Of a stretch of DNA of 64,000 bases, positions 36,734-46,387 are shown in pieces. Source of the DNA: Mariniflexile fucanivorans. GTDB taxonomy: Bacteria; Bacteroidota; Bacteroidia; Flavobacteriales; Flavobacteriaceae. A program made the position numbers and the translations under genes. Position 1 is the first letter of the stretch. Every line of letters starts with the position of its first letter. Under the pieces are notes generated by a model. That model was given only the letters and a program-made list of their open reading frames with translations, was not told the DNA's origin and did not search any database. Location: NCBI RefSeq assembly GCF_004341235.1, contig NZ_SLUP01000009.1:1-64000 (forward strand), in the 5' to 3' direction.

Positions 36734-39199
36734 ATGATTAATTTTTTAAATGATCTAGCAAAACAACTATTAAATAGTCTTTTAATAGCTGTATTAGCAA
36801 CAACCTTGTTGTATGCCCAAGAAAAAAAGTCCATTCCAAGTATCGAAAAAATATATGTGCATACCGATAGAACAACGTATACATTAGGGGAGTCCTTATG
36901 GTATAAAGCGTACACTGTTTACGCCTATAACCATATACTTTTTAATGAAAGCAATATTTTATATGTTGAATTAATTTCGCCCGATTCAAAAATAATTGCA
37001 CGTAACAAAACTTTTTTGGAAGGTGGATTGGGACATGGTGATTTTGTACTATCCGATTCCGAGGGAGTAAAACCAGGTATTTACCAAATTAGGGCATATA
37101 CCAATTATAGCAGAAATTTTGACAACGATTTTGTTTTTAAAAAAGAGATTGAAATTATAGATGTTTTTGAAAAAGAAAAAGATAAAGAAACCAAAGCAAT
37201 AGCATCAAAACCAGTAGCGAGTAAAACCAAAGAAGTTTTAAAAAACACGTTTAATTTGCAGTTTTTTCCCGAAGGCGGTTCGCTTTTAAATAATGTACAA
37301 AGCATGGTAGCATTTAAAGCGGTTGATGCCCATGGCAACCCCATAGAGGTGGAAGGTAAGGTGGTAGATTCTACCGGAGATATGGTCGCTTTTTTTGGAA
37401 GTCTTCATGATGGTATGGGAAAATTTCAATTAACACCCATTAAAGGCAAGCAATACCACGCCGTAATATCTTCAAAAGGAAAAGAAATAGAAACGCAACT
37501 TCCCAAAGTAAATGACCAAGGGTTTGTGCTGCAAATAAAAAACATTGATGATAGGGTTTTTGTATCGGTAAGAACAAACGATGAAACGATCTTGAAACAA
37601 CCAAATGCAACGCTCGCAGTAATTGGCACAACAAGAGGTGTTAAGTATTTTGAAGATATATTTCAACTTTCAGAAACTGTAGCGGCTTTTGAATTGCCTA
37701 AAACCGATTTTCCCGAAGGCATTAGTCAGATTACATTATACGATGCTAATTTAAAACCGCAAAGCGAACGATTACTATATATTGAAAAAGAGCAAGACGT
37801 AGAAGTAACCTTAACTACCGATAAAAAACAGTATGAACCTTTGGAAAAAGTAACTGTTAACGTATCGTCTAAAACAAAAGAAGGAAGTACTGTGCCAGCT
37901 AGTTATTCTTTAAGTTGTTGGGATACAAATGGTGCAACTAACCTTGAAAATTATGGCATTAGCATTAGCTCATATTTTTTAATGGAGTCTGATATTAGAG
38001 GACGTGTAAATAACCCAGGCTATTATTTTAACCCAAGTAACCCAAAACGTTTAGAATATTTAGATTTATTGCTTTTAACACAAGGGTGGCGCGATTTTTT
38101 ATGGAAAACACTTCCAAAAGTAACCGATTCTTTAGGTTTTAAAAAAGAAAATGGATTAACCGTTTCTGGGAGAGTAAAAGCGCTATTTGGAGATAAACCT
38201 AAAGAAAATTATAATGTTTCTTTAACGGTATTTAGCAAAAGAGGTTTGAACGGACTTAGAACCCTAACCGATTCCGACGGAAAGTTTCTATTTAAAGATC
38301 TAGCTTTTTTTGGAAAAACTAAAATATATTTAAACTCCAAAAACGACAAATGGAAAAGTAGCGGTATGCTTGTATTAGATTCACTCAATCAATCACCCAT
38401 GGCCGTCGATTTTAAAGGAAGAAATATTTCTAATTTTGAGCCAGAATTAAATACCATAGAAGAAACCATTTATAAAAAGTATGTGATGAATGGTGTGGCA
38501 CCCGAAAATATATTGGATGAAATAGAAGTTATTGCAAAAAAACCTAACCCCATAGAAAGCATGAATAGCAATTTATTTAGAGGTTTTGTTGTAGATGAAA
38601 AAACGCCTAGTTTTACAGATATTTTTGATTTGTTTAGATATGCTATCCCTACGCTTGATCCTAACACTTTCGAGTCTGTTAAATTTACTAGAAACACGGG
38701 AGGTGCTCTTATAGTAGTTAACCAAAACATTATACTAGACCCAGATCCAGATTATGATGGAGCTATATTTGTACTTGATTATTTAAGAGGTATTATGCCT
38801 GATGATGTCCTAAAAATAGAATATGATAATAGTGCTGTTTCTACTATGATATATGGTAACCAAGGACGAAATGGTGTTATAAATATTTATACAAAAGAAG
38901 AGCGCTCTAATACTTCAAAAAATACATTTAACTCCATTTCAGAAGTAATAGATGGATTTTATGATGCCCGTGTTTTTTATTCGCCCGAGCCTAATGTAAT
39001 ATCACTAGAAAGGGATAATACAACGGCGGTACGTAATACATTATATTGGAACCCGTATATACACCCAGACCAAACAGGTGTTTCTGAAGCAAATTATTAT
39101 AATACTGAGGTTGAAACTACAATAAATGTAAGTTTAGAAGGTATAACAGCAACGGGTATTCCTGTTGTTGTGCATAGTAGTTATAGTGTGAAAAGATAG
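36734..39199 (+). CDS. Large exported protein with MG2-like and TonB plug-like domains
   Basis: 821 residues beginning with a signal peptide ending YAQ. The first part (KIYVHTDRTTYTLGESLWYKAY) resembles MG2/macroglobulin-like domains of Bacteroidota surface proteins; a carboxypeptidase-regulatory-like domain sits near 480-540. The C-terminal part (about 650-745; ALIVVNQNIIL, VLKIEY, YGNQGRNGVINIYTK) is a TonB-dependent receptor plug. The protein ends about 75 residues later, too early for a barrel. Possibly a partner of a SusC-like system, but no susD is nearby. Function unknown. Confidence 0.75.
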   Translation: MINFLNDLAKQLLNSLLIAVLATTLLYAQEKKSIPSIEKIYVHTDRTTYTLGESLWYKAYTVYAYNHILFNESNILYVELISPDSKIIARNKTFLEGGLGHGDFVLSDSEGVKPGIYQIRAYTNYSRNFDNDFVFKKEIEIIDVFEKEKDKETKAIASKPVASKTKEVLKNTFNLQFFPEGGSLLNNVQSMVAFKAVDAHGNPIEVEGKVVDSTGDMVAFFGSLHDGMGKFQLTPIKGKQYHAVISSKGKEIETQLPKVNDQGFVLQIKNIDDRVFVSVRTNDETILKQPNATLAVIGTTRGVKYFEDIFQLSETVAAFELPKTDFPEGISQITLYDANLKPQSERLLYIEKEQDVEVTLTTDKKQYEPLEKVTVNVSSKTKEGSTVPASYSLSCWDTNGATNLENYGISISSYFLMESDIRGRVNNPGYYFNPSNPKRLEYLDLLLLTQGWRDFLWKTLPKVTDSLGFKKENGLTVSGRVKALFGDKPKENYNVSLTVFSKRGLNGLRTLTDSDGKFLFKDLAFFGKTKIYLNSKNDKWKSSGMLVLDSLNQSPMAVDFKGRNISNFEPELNTIEETIYKKYVMNGVAPENILDEIEVIAKKPNPIESMNSNLFRGFVVDEKTPSFTDIFDLFRYAIPTLDPNTFESVKFTRNTGGALIVVNQNIILDPDPDYDGAIFVLDYLRGIMPDDVLKIEYDNSAVSTMIYGNQGRNGVINIYTKEERSNTSKNTFNSISEVIDGFYDARVFYSPEPNVISLERDNTTAVRNTLYWNPYIHPDQTGVSEANYYNTEVETTINVSLEGITATGIPVVVHSSYSVKR

Positions 39200-39201
39200 T
39201 G

Positions 39202-39402
39202 TTAGCTTAACATCATACTACCACAAATACCTAAACTAATAATTAAATAAACCACAGCAAGGATAAATAGTATTTTAGACGCTTTTTTGTTTTTTTTAAA
39301 CAGAATAGCACCAATAAAAGCTAGAAAAATAGCGGGACCAATCATAATGGCAACTATTAAGTAGATTAAACCATCTAAATTTGGCTCTAAAAAAAATGTC
39401 AT
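39202..39402 (-). CDS. Small two-helix membrane protein
   Basis: 66 residues with two transmembrane segments (about 10-33 and 42-62) separated by FKKNKKASK. Its ATG overlaps the stop codon of the radical SAM gene, so the two are probably translationally coupled. No family is recognised; coupling suggests an accessory role for that enzyme. Confidence 0.7.
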   Translation of the reverse strand: MTFFLEPNLDGLIYLIVAIMIGPAIFLAFIGAILFKKNKKASKILFILAVVYLIISLGICGSMMLS

Positions 39403-40793
39403 CGTATTTCGTTTTTAAGTTTCTTTAACTGTTCTTTTTTATCATCTCTATAAAATAGGTTCATGGTTTCAAAAGGAATTATTTTGTAATCTTTATCAAC
39501 AATATGCACACAAGATTTTTTTATGGCACGCACATCAAAATTGTAAGCATCAATAAATTGCATGATAATAATACGAAATAAATTATCATAACCTAAGTTA
39601 GGTGCATCAATATTTGGCAAACAACACATAATGCTTTTTAGATTTTCTTCGGCAACTTCCACGGAATTTCCGGTGCTAAAAAGTTCAATCATTTTTCCTT
39701 TTAGTTGGTCGTCTTGCTCATAAATAATCGTGTTTTTACTGTTATCCAGCAAATCATTTGGATTAATGTAGCGCGTAAGCGGAAACACCTCGCCACCCAA
39801 TTTTAAAGCATAACCCATCACCAAAGCATCGGGGTTGCAGGGTACAGGCAACAAATCATCGGGGTTAAAAATAGGAGATTGTTCCAATATTTTTCGGCGC
39901 ACCTCGGTAAGCGTCATTCTATCCGTTTCAGGATTAAAATGTTCTAACCTGCCAGCAATTTGAGTGGGTTGAAATGTAACACCACGCACACATTGTTGTT
40001 GTAAAGCAAAGTCAATTATTTTTCCAATTTCGTTATCGTTCAATCCTTTTTGTAATGTTATTACCAAAGTTGTCGATAGGTTTACGGCATTCAAATGTTC
40101 AAGCGCTTTCATTCTAACATCACTTAAATCGGCACCACGAAGCTCTTGCAACACGCTATCTTCAAACGAATCAAATTGTAAATAAATTTCAAAATCGGGT
40201 GCATAGGTTTTTAATTTTTCCGCGAAAGCGATATCCTTTGCAATTTTAATACCGTTGGTGTTCAACATTAAATGCCGAATGGGCAGTGTTTTGGCATAAT
40301 CTAAAATCTCAAAAAACTGCGGATGTATGGTTGGTTCGCCACCACTAATTTGCACAACATCGGGCTCTTTTTCATTCTTAACAATGGTGTCGAGCATTTT
40401 TTTAATTTCATCTAAAGTACGATGCCTGCCATACGTGGGCGACGACCCCGCATAACAAGTTGGGCACGTTAAATTGCACCTATCGGTAACCTCTACAACC
40501 GTAAGGCAACTGTGCTGCTCGTGGTCCGGACACAAACCACAATCGTAAGGGCAACCATAATGCGTTTTGGTGTTAAACGTGTATGGCATTTCGCTGGGTT
40601 TATTATAGTTGCGTATATTTTTGTAGTACTCAATATCATCAGCAATCAACAACTTACTATTGCCATGTTCGTTACAGCGTTTTAACATGTAAACGTTACC
40701 ATTTTCAAACACAATTTTAGCATCAACCCGACGCAAACACTCGGGGCACAAGCTTAAAGTAAAATCGTAATAGGTATAATTTCTAACGGGCAT
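39399..40793 (-). CDS. Radical SAM protein with two CX3CX2C motifs
   Basis: 464 residues. A probable zinc knuckle (C16, C19, C40, H43) precedes a first CX3CX2C motif at C81/C85/C88 (CPYDCGLC) and a second at C106/C110/C113 (CNLTCPTC), then the radical SAM barrel with DVVQISGGEPTIHP. Two such motifs and a zinc-like start recall the MJ0619 family that includes the archaeal tetraether-forming enzyme. The SAM-binding GGEP and first cluster are clear; which motif holds the radical cluster is inferred as the second. It lies between a small membrane protein and an Lgt paralogue, suggesting lipid modification. Confidence 0.85.
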   Translation of the reverse strand: MPVRNYTYYDFTLSLCPECLRRVDAKIVFENGNVYMLKRCNEHGNSKLLIADDIEYYKNIRNYNKPSEMPYTFNTKTHYGCPYDCGLCPDHEQHSCLTVVEVTDRCNLTCPTCYAGSSPTYGRHRTLDEIKKMLDTIVKNEKEPDVVQISGGEPTIHPQFFEILDYAKTLPIRHLMLNTNGIKIAKDIAFAEKLKTYAPDFEIYLQFDSFEDSVLQELRGADLSDVRMKALEHLNAVNLSTTLVITLQKGLNDNEIGKIIDFALQQQCVRGVTFQPTQIAGRLEHFNPETDRMTLTEVRRKILEQSPIFNPDDLLPVPCNPDALVMGYALKLGGEVFPLTRYINPNDLLDNSKNTIIYEQDDQLKGKMIELFSTGNSVEVAEENLKSIMCCLPNIDAPNLGYDNLFRIIIMQFIDAYNFDVRAIKKSCVHIVDKDYKIIPFETMNLFYRDDKKEQLKKLKNEIR

Positions 40794-40818
40794 TTTTTGT
40801 TTTTTTATAAATTATTTT

Positions 40819-40951
40819 GGCGTTACCTAAAGGTCGGGCTTTACGTTACAAGTCCTCGCTCCTACCTCGCTGTGGGTTTTCCACTTCAAATGCGAAGCAT
40901 TCACGATTTCCTTAATTTAAAATAACATGCAGGAGTAACCCCTAACGCACC
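40819..40951. repeat. Dispersed intergenic repeat (family B, copy 1)
   Basis: Begins GGCGTTACCTAAAGGTCGG and ends GTAACCCCTAACGCACC, with the terminal GGCGTTA and TAACGC inverted. It carries TTACAAGTCCTCGCTC and AAATGCGAAGCATTCACGAT, also found at 50490-50670. It lies between the radical SAM and Lgt-like genes and reaches into the 3' end of the latter. Confidence 0.8.
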
Positions 40952-41691
40952 TTCCAGCAACGTATTAGTTCAACAACTGTGTTTCTATAATACAACCAAC
41001 AAAGTATACATAATATTTGAATACTACTTAAACCAAATACATAAAAAATATTGGGTTTTAAAAATTCAATAAAAAAACGGAATGCGAAATACAACAGCAT
41101 AAAATATTTAAAAAGTTCACCATTTTTTAAGCTGAAATTATTTTTCAAATATTTTAAACCGAAGAATAGCAAAACCAAAAACACCAATTCGTAAAGGGAT
41201 GTTGGGTGGCGTAAAACACCATCGCCTAAATCCATACCAGTAAAAAAGGAGGTTTTGTTCCCATAAGTAAACTCGTTAATACCCGATAAAAAACAGCCAA
41301 TTCTACCAATAAAGATGCCCAAAATAATAGGAAATACAAACAAATCGCCAGACGATTTAGTTTCTCCAATCATTTTTTTAGCAAGTTCCACACCCAATAA
41401 CCCGCCAAACAAACCGCCCATAATGGTTTTGGTATTTAATAGTTGGACTATGTTTTCTTTTGAAAATTCAATCATAGGGTTTTCTAAAAAACCAACCAAC
41501 CGAGAGCCAATTAAAGCACCAAGAGCAGCACCAAGAATAATGGAAAGCCTATTCATGGAATTAATAGAATCCACACTTCTTTTTCTTAAGTAAACATAAT
41601 ATCTAAAAGCCAAAAAGAAGGCTAAATACTCTAGTATTAAATGAATATTAATTTGATAATCAAATAATTGAGGTTCGAAAGGAATGTGCAA
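40942..41691 (-). CDS. Lgt-family paralogue (prolipoprotein diacylglyceryl transferase-like)
   Basis: 249 residues with about seven transmembrane helices and the Lgt fold: GRIGCFLSG, HPTSLYELVF and YFAFRFFIEF. Key residues differ from E. coli Lgt: the HGG motif (H103) appears as GLFGG, and GRxGNFxN reads GRIGCFLS. The Arg is kept. It is therefore unlikely to be the housekeeping Lgt. It precedes a radical SAM gene in the same direction, so a related lipid transfer may be its role. The last three codons lie inside a dispersed repeat, so the C-terminus may have been changed. Confidence 0.8.
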   Translation of the reverse strand: MHIPFEPQLFDYQINIHLILEYLAFFLAFRYYVYLRKRSVDSINSMNRLSIILGAALGALIGSRLVGFLENPMIEFSKENIVQLLNTKTIMGGLFGGLLGVELAKKMIGETKSSGDLFVFPIILGIFIGRIGCFLSGINEFTYGNKTSFFTGMDLGDGVLRHPTSLYELVFLVLLFFGLKYLKNNFSLKNGELFKYFMLLYFAFRFFIEFLKPNIFYVFGLSSIQILCILCWLYYRNTVVELIRCWKVR

Positions 41692-41760
41692 CGATTGAAT
41701 TTTTTATAAATATAGCCGAAATTTTTACCCTAACTTTGTTAATTATAAAATTTTTGGCCT

Positions 41761-42879
41761 ATGAAAAACATATTAACTCTTGTTGTTTTTGTTTTAGCAA
41801 CTTTTAGCGCTAAAGCTCAAATAAGTAACATAACTGAAAAATTTGCATTACCAAGCACGTTAAGCGAATCTTCTGGAGCTATTTTTTTCAACAACAAACT
41901 CATCACTCATAACGATTCTGGTGGCGAAAATAAACTGTACGAACTAGATACTATTTCTGGACAAATTACAAGAACCGTAACCATTCTAAACGCTACAAAT
42001 ACAGATTGGGAAGACATTACACAAGATGAAACGAGTATATATATAGGAGATATTGGAAATAATAGCGGTGATAGAACCAATTTGAAAATTTATAAGATTA
42101 ATAAAACCGATTACACAAGTCAAACAAGTGTAGATGCAGAAACTATTAACTTTAACTATTTAAACCAAACCGATTTTACATCCAATTTAAACAATACCGA
42201 ATGGGATGCCGAAGCCCTCGTTTCATTTGATGATACTCATTTAATGGTGTTTAGTAAAAATTGGGTAAATAATATTACCAAGGCATATCTAATTCCTAAA
42301 ACACCTGGTAGTTATCCGTTAACAGCTTTAGACGCTAGCTTAAATAGTGGCGGTTTAATTACAGGAGGCACTTACAACCCATTTACAGGGAAACTTTATT
42401 TAATAGGATTCAGCAATATTTTACTGCCATTTATTTGGGTATGCACTAATTTTAATGGAAGCAATGTGTTTTCTGGAACAAATACAAAAACCCAGCTGTC
42501 TTCATTGGGTTTTGAACAAGCTGAAGCCATTACTTTTATAAACGAAAACAAATATTTTATTACTTCCGAATCATTTTCTCAGAATATTGTTTCAGATTAT
42601 GCTAAATTAATGTCTTTTTCAACAAATGATATTAAGCTAACATCCAATGGTATGGATGCAAATGAAAAGCACATCTTATATCCAAATCCGGTAATAAATG
42701 ATCTAACTATTAAAAGCGCAGGAGTTCAAACAGTTCAAATTTATGACACGAAACTGTCCCAACTTTACAAGGGCACCCAGAACGTTATAGATATGGGTAA
42801 TTTTAGTAAAGGCGTCTATTTTGTTAGAATAACGACTGACGAAGATAATTTAATCATAAAAAAGGTTGTTAAGAATTAA
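41761..42879 (+). CDS. Secreted protein with T9SS type A sorting domain
   Basis: 372 residues: a signal peptide ending AKAQ, a beta-propeller-like body with repeated NTDWEDIT and DAEALV segments (about 25-290), and a C-terminal type A sorting domain from LYPNPVINDLTIKS to IIKKVVKN. It should be exported by the type IX system and attached to, or released from, the surface. The body has no recognised catalytic residues. Confidence 0.85.
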   Translation: MKNILTLVVFVLATFSAKAQISNITEKFALPSTLSESSGAIFFNNKLITHNDSGGENKLYELDTISGQITRTVTILNATNTDWEDITQDETSIYIGDIGNNSGDRTNLKIYKINKTDYTSQTSVDAETINFNYLNQTDFTSNLNNTEWDAEALVSFDDTHLMVFSKNWVNNITKAYLIPKTPGSYPLTALDASLNSGGLITGGTYNPFTGKLYLIGFSNILLPFIWVCTNFNGSNVFSGTNTKTQLSSLGFEQAEAITFINENKYFITSESFSQNIVSDYAKLMSFSTNDIKLTSNGMDANEKHILYPNPVINDLTIKSAGVQTVQIYDTKLSQLYKGTQNVIDMGNFSKGVYFVRITTDEDNLIIKKVVKN

Positions 42880-42966
42880 CACACAAACGCTTAGTTCTGT
42901 TTCGATAGTAATCTGTATTATTAAGTTTAATCAAAAAACACTAATTTTGCAGTCCAAAATAAAAAC

Positions 42967-43962
42967 GTGGTTAAAATACACAACATAGAACTTCCTGATT
43001 TCCCGTTACTTCTTGCTCCTATGGAAGATGTAAGCGACCCTCCATTTCGTGCACTTTGCAAAGAACAAGGCGCCGATGTTGTTTACACCGAATTTATATC
43101 GAGCGAAGGCTTAATTCGTGATGCCGCCAAAAGCATCATGAAGTTGGATATTTATGAAAAAGAACGACCCGTTGGCATTCAAATATTTGGAGCTAATTTG
43201 GAAAGTATGTTGCAAACTATTGATATTGTTGCAGAATCAAAACCAGACATTATCGATATCAATTTTGGTTGCCCCGTTAAAAAAGTGGTGAGTAAAGGTG
43301 CCGGAGCAGGCATTTTAAAAGATGTATGTTTAATGGAACAGCTTACAGCAGAAATGGTAAAACGCACCAACATACCCATAACCGTAAAAACCCGTTTAGG
43401 TTGGGACCACGACTCCATTCGAATTGTCGAGGTTGCCGAACGACTGCAAGATGTAGGCTGTAAAGCCATCGCCATACATGGTAGAACCCGAGCGCAAATG
43501 TATAAAGGTACTGCCGATTGGAAACCCATTGCTGAAGTTAAAAACAACCCTCGCATGCACATTCCCGTATTTGGGAATGGCGATGTAGATACTCCAGAAA
43601 AAGCCATGGAAATGCGTGACAGTTACGGTTTAGACGGTTGTATGATAGGGCGCGCCAGCATTGGTAACCCCTGGTTTTTTAAACAAGTAAAACACTTTTT
43701 TACAACAGGCGAGCATTTAGCACCTATTTCTATTGAAGAGCGTGTGGAAGCTGCACGTCGCCACTTACAAATGGCCATCGATTGGAAAGGCGAAACATTG
43801 GGTGTTTTCGAAACCCGCCGCCATTACACCAATTACTTCAAAAATATTCCGCATTTTAAAGAATTACGAATGAAAATGGTAACCAGCGACCATTCTCAAG
43901 ATGTATTTGCAGCGTTTGATGAGGTTTTGGAACAGTTCTCTGATTATCAATTTACCGAATAG
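42967..43962 (+). CDS. dusB: tRNA-dihydrouridine synthase, DusB type
   Basis: 331 residues of FMN-dependent enzyme that reduces uridines in tRNA. Motifs: LLLAPMEDVSDPPFR at the start, IDINFGCPVKKV with the catalytic C102, and HGRTRAQMY. Translation appears to start at GTG 42967, because the frame has no earlier ATG and conserved sequence begins at once. A -7 element TAATTTTG lies at 42942-42949, so the leader is very short. Confidence 0.93.
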   Translation: MVKIHNIELPDFPLLLAPMEDVSDPPFRALCKEQGADVVYTEFISSEGLIRDAAKSIMKLDIYEKERPVGIQIFGANLESMLQTIDIVAESKPDIIDINFGCPVKKVVSKGAGAGILKDVCLMEQLTAEMVKRTNIPITVKTRLGWDHDSIRIVEVAERLQDVGCKAIAIHGRTRAQMYKGTADWKPIAEVKNNPRMHIPVFGNGDVDTPEKAMEMRDSYGLDGCMIGRASIGNPWFFKQVKHFFTTGEHLAPISIEERVEAARRHLQMAIDWKGETLGVFETRRHYTNYFKNIPHFKELRMKMVTSDHSQDVFAAFDEVLEQFSDYQFTE

Positions 43963-44294
43963 TCTTTTTGTATTAAACCCTTTAGGATTATCAAAAAATT
44001 GAAATTGTGTAAGTTTCACTTTTGAAGCAATATATTTTTTCAATTGAAGAGATTGTCACAGAAAATTAGAAATTTTATTCGCCATAACTTAAAAAGTACG
44101 GCAGAAAACCCCGACTTTTTAGTGCAATGTCCAAATTAATCGTTTTTTATGAAAAGTATGACTAAAATCATCTTTACTAAAATATGTAGATGTTAATTTT
44201 GTAGCATCACAAAACAGTTTATCAACAATTTATACCACAAAATAGTCGTACAATCAAGTTATCGATTATCTTTGTGGCACTACAAAAACACACT
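43963..44294. other. Intergenic region with candidate pta promoter
   Basis: About 330 bases with no credible gene. TAATTTTG near 44193-44201 and TATCTTTG at 44267-44274 resemble -7 elements; the latter ends 20 bases before the pta start. A good -33 partner is not obvious. Nothing else is seen. Confidence 0.4.
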
Positions 44295-46385
44295 ATGAGT
44301 AAAGGAATTTATGTAGCAACCATGGAACCAAACAGCGGAAAATCTGTCGTTGTTTTAGGTTTAATGCGTATGCTATTAGGGAAAACAGCCAAAGTTGGGT
44401 ATTTCAGACCTATTATTGAAGATTTAGAAGCCAACGAAATGGACAACCACATTAGTACGGTCCTTTCGCATTTTGAAATTGATATCAATTACAAAAAAAC
44501 CCACGCATATACCAGAAATGAAGTTCTGGATTTATACAATAAAGGTAAATCTGGCGAGGTACTGGATGTTATTATAAAGAAATACAAATACCTTGAAGAA
44601 CGCTTTGATTTTGTTTTAGTTGAAGGCACCGATTTTTCGCATGAAAATTCCAGTATTGAGCTCGATTTAAATATTTTAATCTCAAAAAATTTAAGTTTGC
44701 CTGTTATTATCGTGATGCAAGGTGACCGAAAAGAGAATAAAGAAATTGTTGATAATGTTCAATTAGCTTACGACACTTTTAGAAGTTCGGTAGATGTACT
44801 TTCAATAATGACGAATAAAGTAGACTTAAACGAAATTTCTGCTTTAAAAGATTTGTTGCTGAAACGCATTGATGTCAATACAAACATTACCGTTATTCCA
44901 AAAATTCATTCACTATCAAGTCCTACAGTGAAAGAAGTCGTAAAATCGCTTGATGGTAATGTGCTTTTTGGTAAAGATTTACTAAACAATCTTATAGATA
45001 GTTTTAGTGTGGGAGCCATGCAATTAAGAAACTATTTAACCTATTTAAAAGAGAATGCCTTGGTTATTACACCAGGTGATAGAGCCGATATTATTTTAGG
45101 AGCTTTACAAGCCAATATATCAAAGAATTACCCTAAAATTTCTGGTGTTGTTTTAACAGGAGGTCTCATTCCAGAAGAACCTATTTTAAAACTTATTGAA
45201 GGTCTTTCTAGCGTTGTTCCAATTATTAGTGTTGCTGAAGGCACGTATTCTGTAACCAATAAAATTGGCAATATTAGATCTAAAATATATGCAGAAAACG
45301 AGGAAAAAATAGAAACGTCCATCGCTACTTTTGAAAAACATGTAGATACAGATAAACTAGCCGATAAATTAATAACCTTTGAATCTGATATATTCACACC
45401 GAGAATGTTTCAATATAACTTATTGCAACGTGCTTTAAAAAACAAAAAACACATTGTGTTACCTGAAGGTTATGACGAGCGTGTTTTACATGCAGCAGCC
45501 AGATTAATTAATGCTCAAGTTGTTGAATTAACATTAATTGGTGAAGTAGATAAAATTAAAGAACGTATTGCAAGATATGATATTGCTCTAGATATCAATG
45601 CTATAAATGTTATTCATCCAAAGACGTCTCCTCATTTTGAAGATTATGTTAATACGTTGTATGAACTAAGAAAACATAAAAATGTTACTATAGAAATGGC
45701 AAGAGATGCCATGGCAGATGTATCGTATTATGGCACCATGATGATTTACAAAGGACATGCCGATGGTATGGTTTCTGGCGCAGTAAACACGACACAACAT
45801 ACCTTACTTCCAGCATTACAATTTATAAAAACCAAACCTGGAGTAAACATCGTATCATCTATATTCTTTATGTGTTTAGAAGATAGAGTTTCTGTATTTG
45901 GAGATTGTGCCATTAACCCTAACCCAAATGCAAAGGAATTAGCTGAAATTGCTGTCTCATCGGCCCAAACAGCTAAAGAATTTGGTATTGAACCTAAAGT
46001 AGCCATGTTATCTTATTCTTCTGGTGCATCAGGAAAAGGTGCAGATGTTGAAAAAGTAAGAGAAGCCACCGAAATTGTAAAAGCAGAATCACCAACCTTA
46101 AAAATCGAAGGTCCTATTCAATACGATGCAGCGGTTGATATGAGAATTGGAAAAAGCAAATTACCAGATTCTGAAGTTGCTGGTAATGCTAGTGTACTTA
46201 TTTTCCCAGATTTAAACACAGGAAACAATACCTATAAAGCGGTACAAAGAGAAACTGGCGCCTTAGCCATCGGCCCTGTTTTACAAGGATTAAACAAACC
46301 CGTTAACGACTTAAGCAGAGGGTGTACTGCAGACGATATTTACAGCACCGTTATCATAACCGCCATTCAAGCACAAGAAAACTAA
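44295..46385 (+). CDS. pta: Phosphate acetyltransferase
   Basis: 696 residues. The N-terminal BioD/CobB-like part (P-loop EPNSGKSVVVLGL) and DRTGG-like region are followed by the catalytic PTA_PTB domain (about 370-690; LPEGYDERVL, SGASGKGAD, IVFPDLNTGN-like LIFPDLNTGN). It interconverts acetyl-CoA and acetyl phosphate. ATG at 44295 starts the conserved MSKGIYV. ackA follows after 2 bases, forming the acetate operon. Confidence 0.96.
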   Translation: MSKGIYVATMEPNSGKSVVVLGLMRMLLGKTAKVGYFRPIIEDLEANEMDNHISTVLSHFEIDINYKKTHAYTRNEVLDLYNKGKSGEVLDVIIKKYKYLEERFDFVLVEGTDFSHENSSIELDLNILISKNLSLPVIIVMQGDRKENKEIVDNVQLAYDTFRSSVDVLSIMTNKVDLNEISALKDLLLKRIDVNTNITVIPKIHSLSSPTVKEVVKSLDGNVLFGKDLLNNLIDSFSVGAMQLRNYLTYLKENALVITPGDRADIILGALQANISKNYPKISGVVLTGGLIPEEPILKLIEGLSSVVPIISVAEGTYSVTNKIGNIRSKIYAENEEKIETSIATFEKHVDTDKLADKLITFESDIFTPRMFQYNLLQRALKNKKHIVLPEGYDERVLHAAARLINAQVVELTLIGEVDKIKERIARYDIALDINAINVIHPKTSPHFEDYVNTLYELRKHKNVTIEMARDAMADVSYYGTMMIYKGHADGMVSGAVNTTQHTLLPALQFIKTKPGVNIVSSIFFMCLEDRVSVFGDCAINPNPNAKELAEIAVSSAQTAKEFGIEPKVAMLSYSSGASGKGADVEKVREATEIVKAESPTLKIEGPIQYDAAVDMRIGKSKLPDSEVAGNASVLIFPDLNTGNNTYKAVQRETGALAIGPVLQGLNKPVNDLSRGCTADDIYSTVIITAIQAQEN

Positions 46386-46387
46386 TT

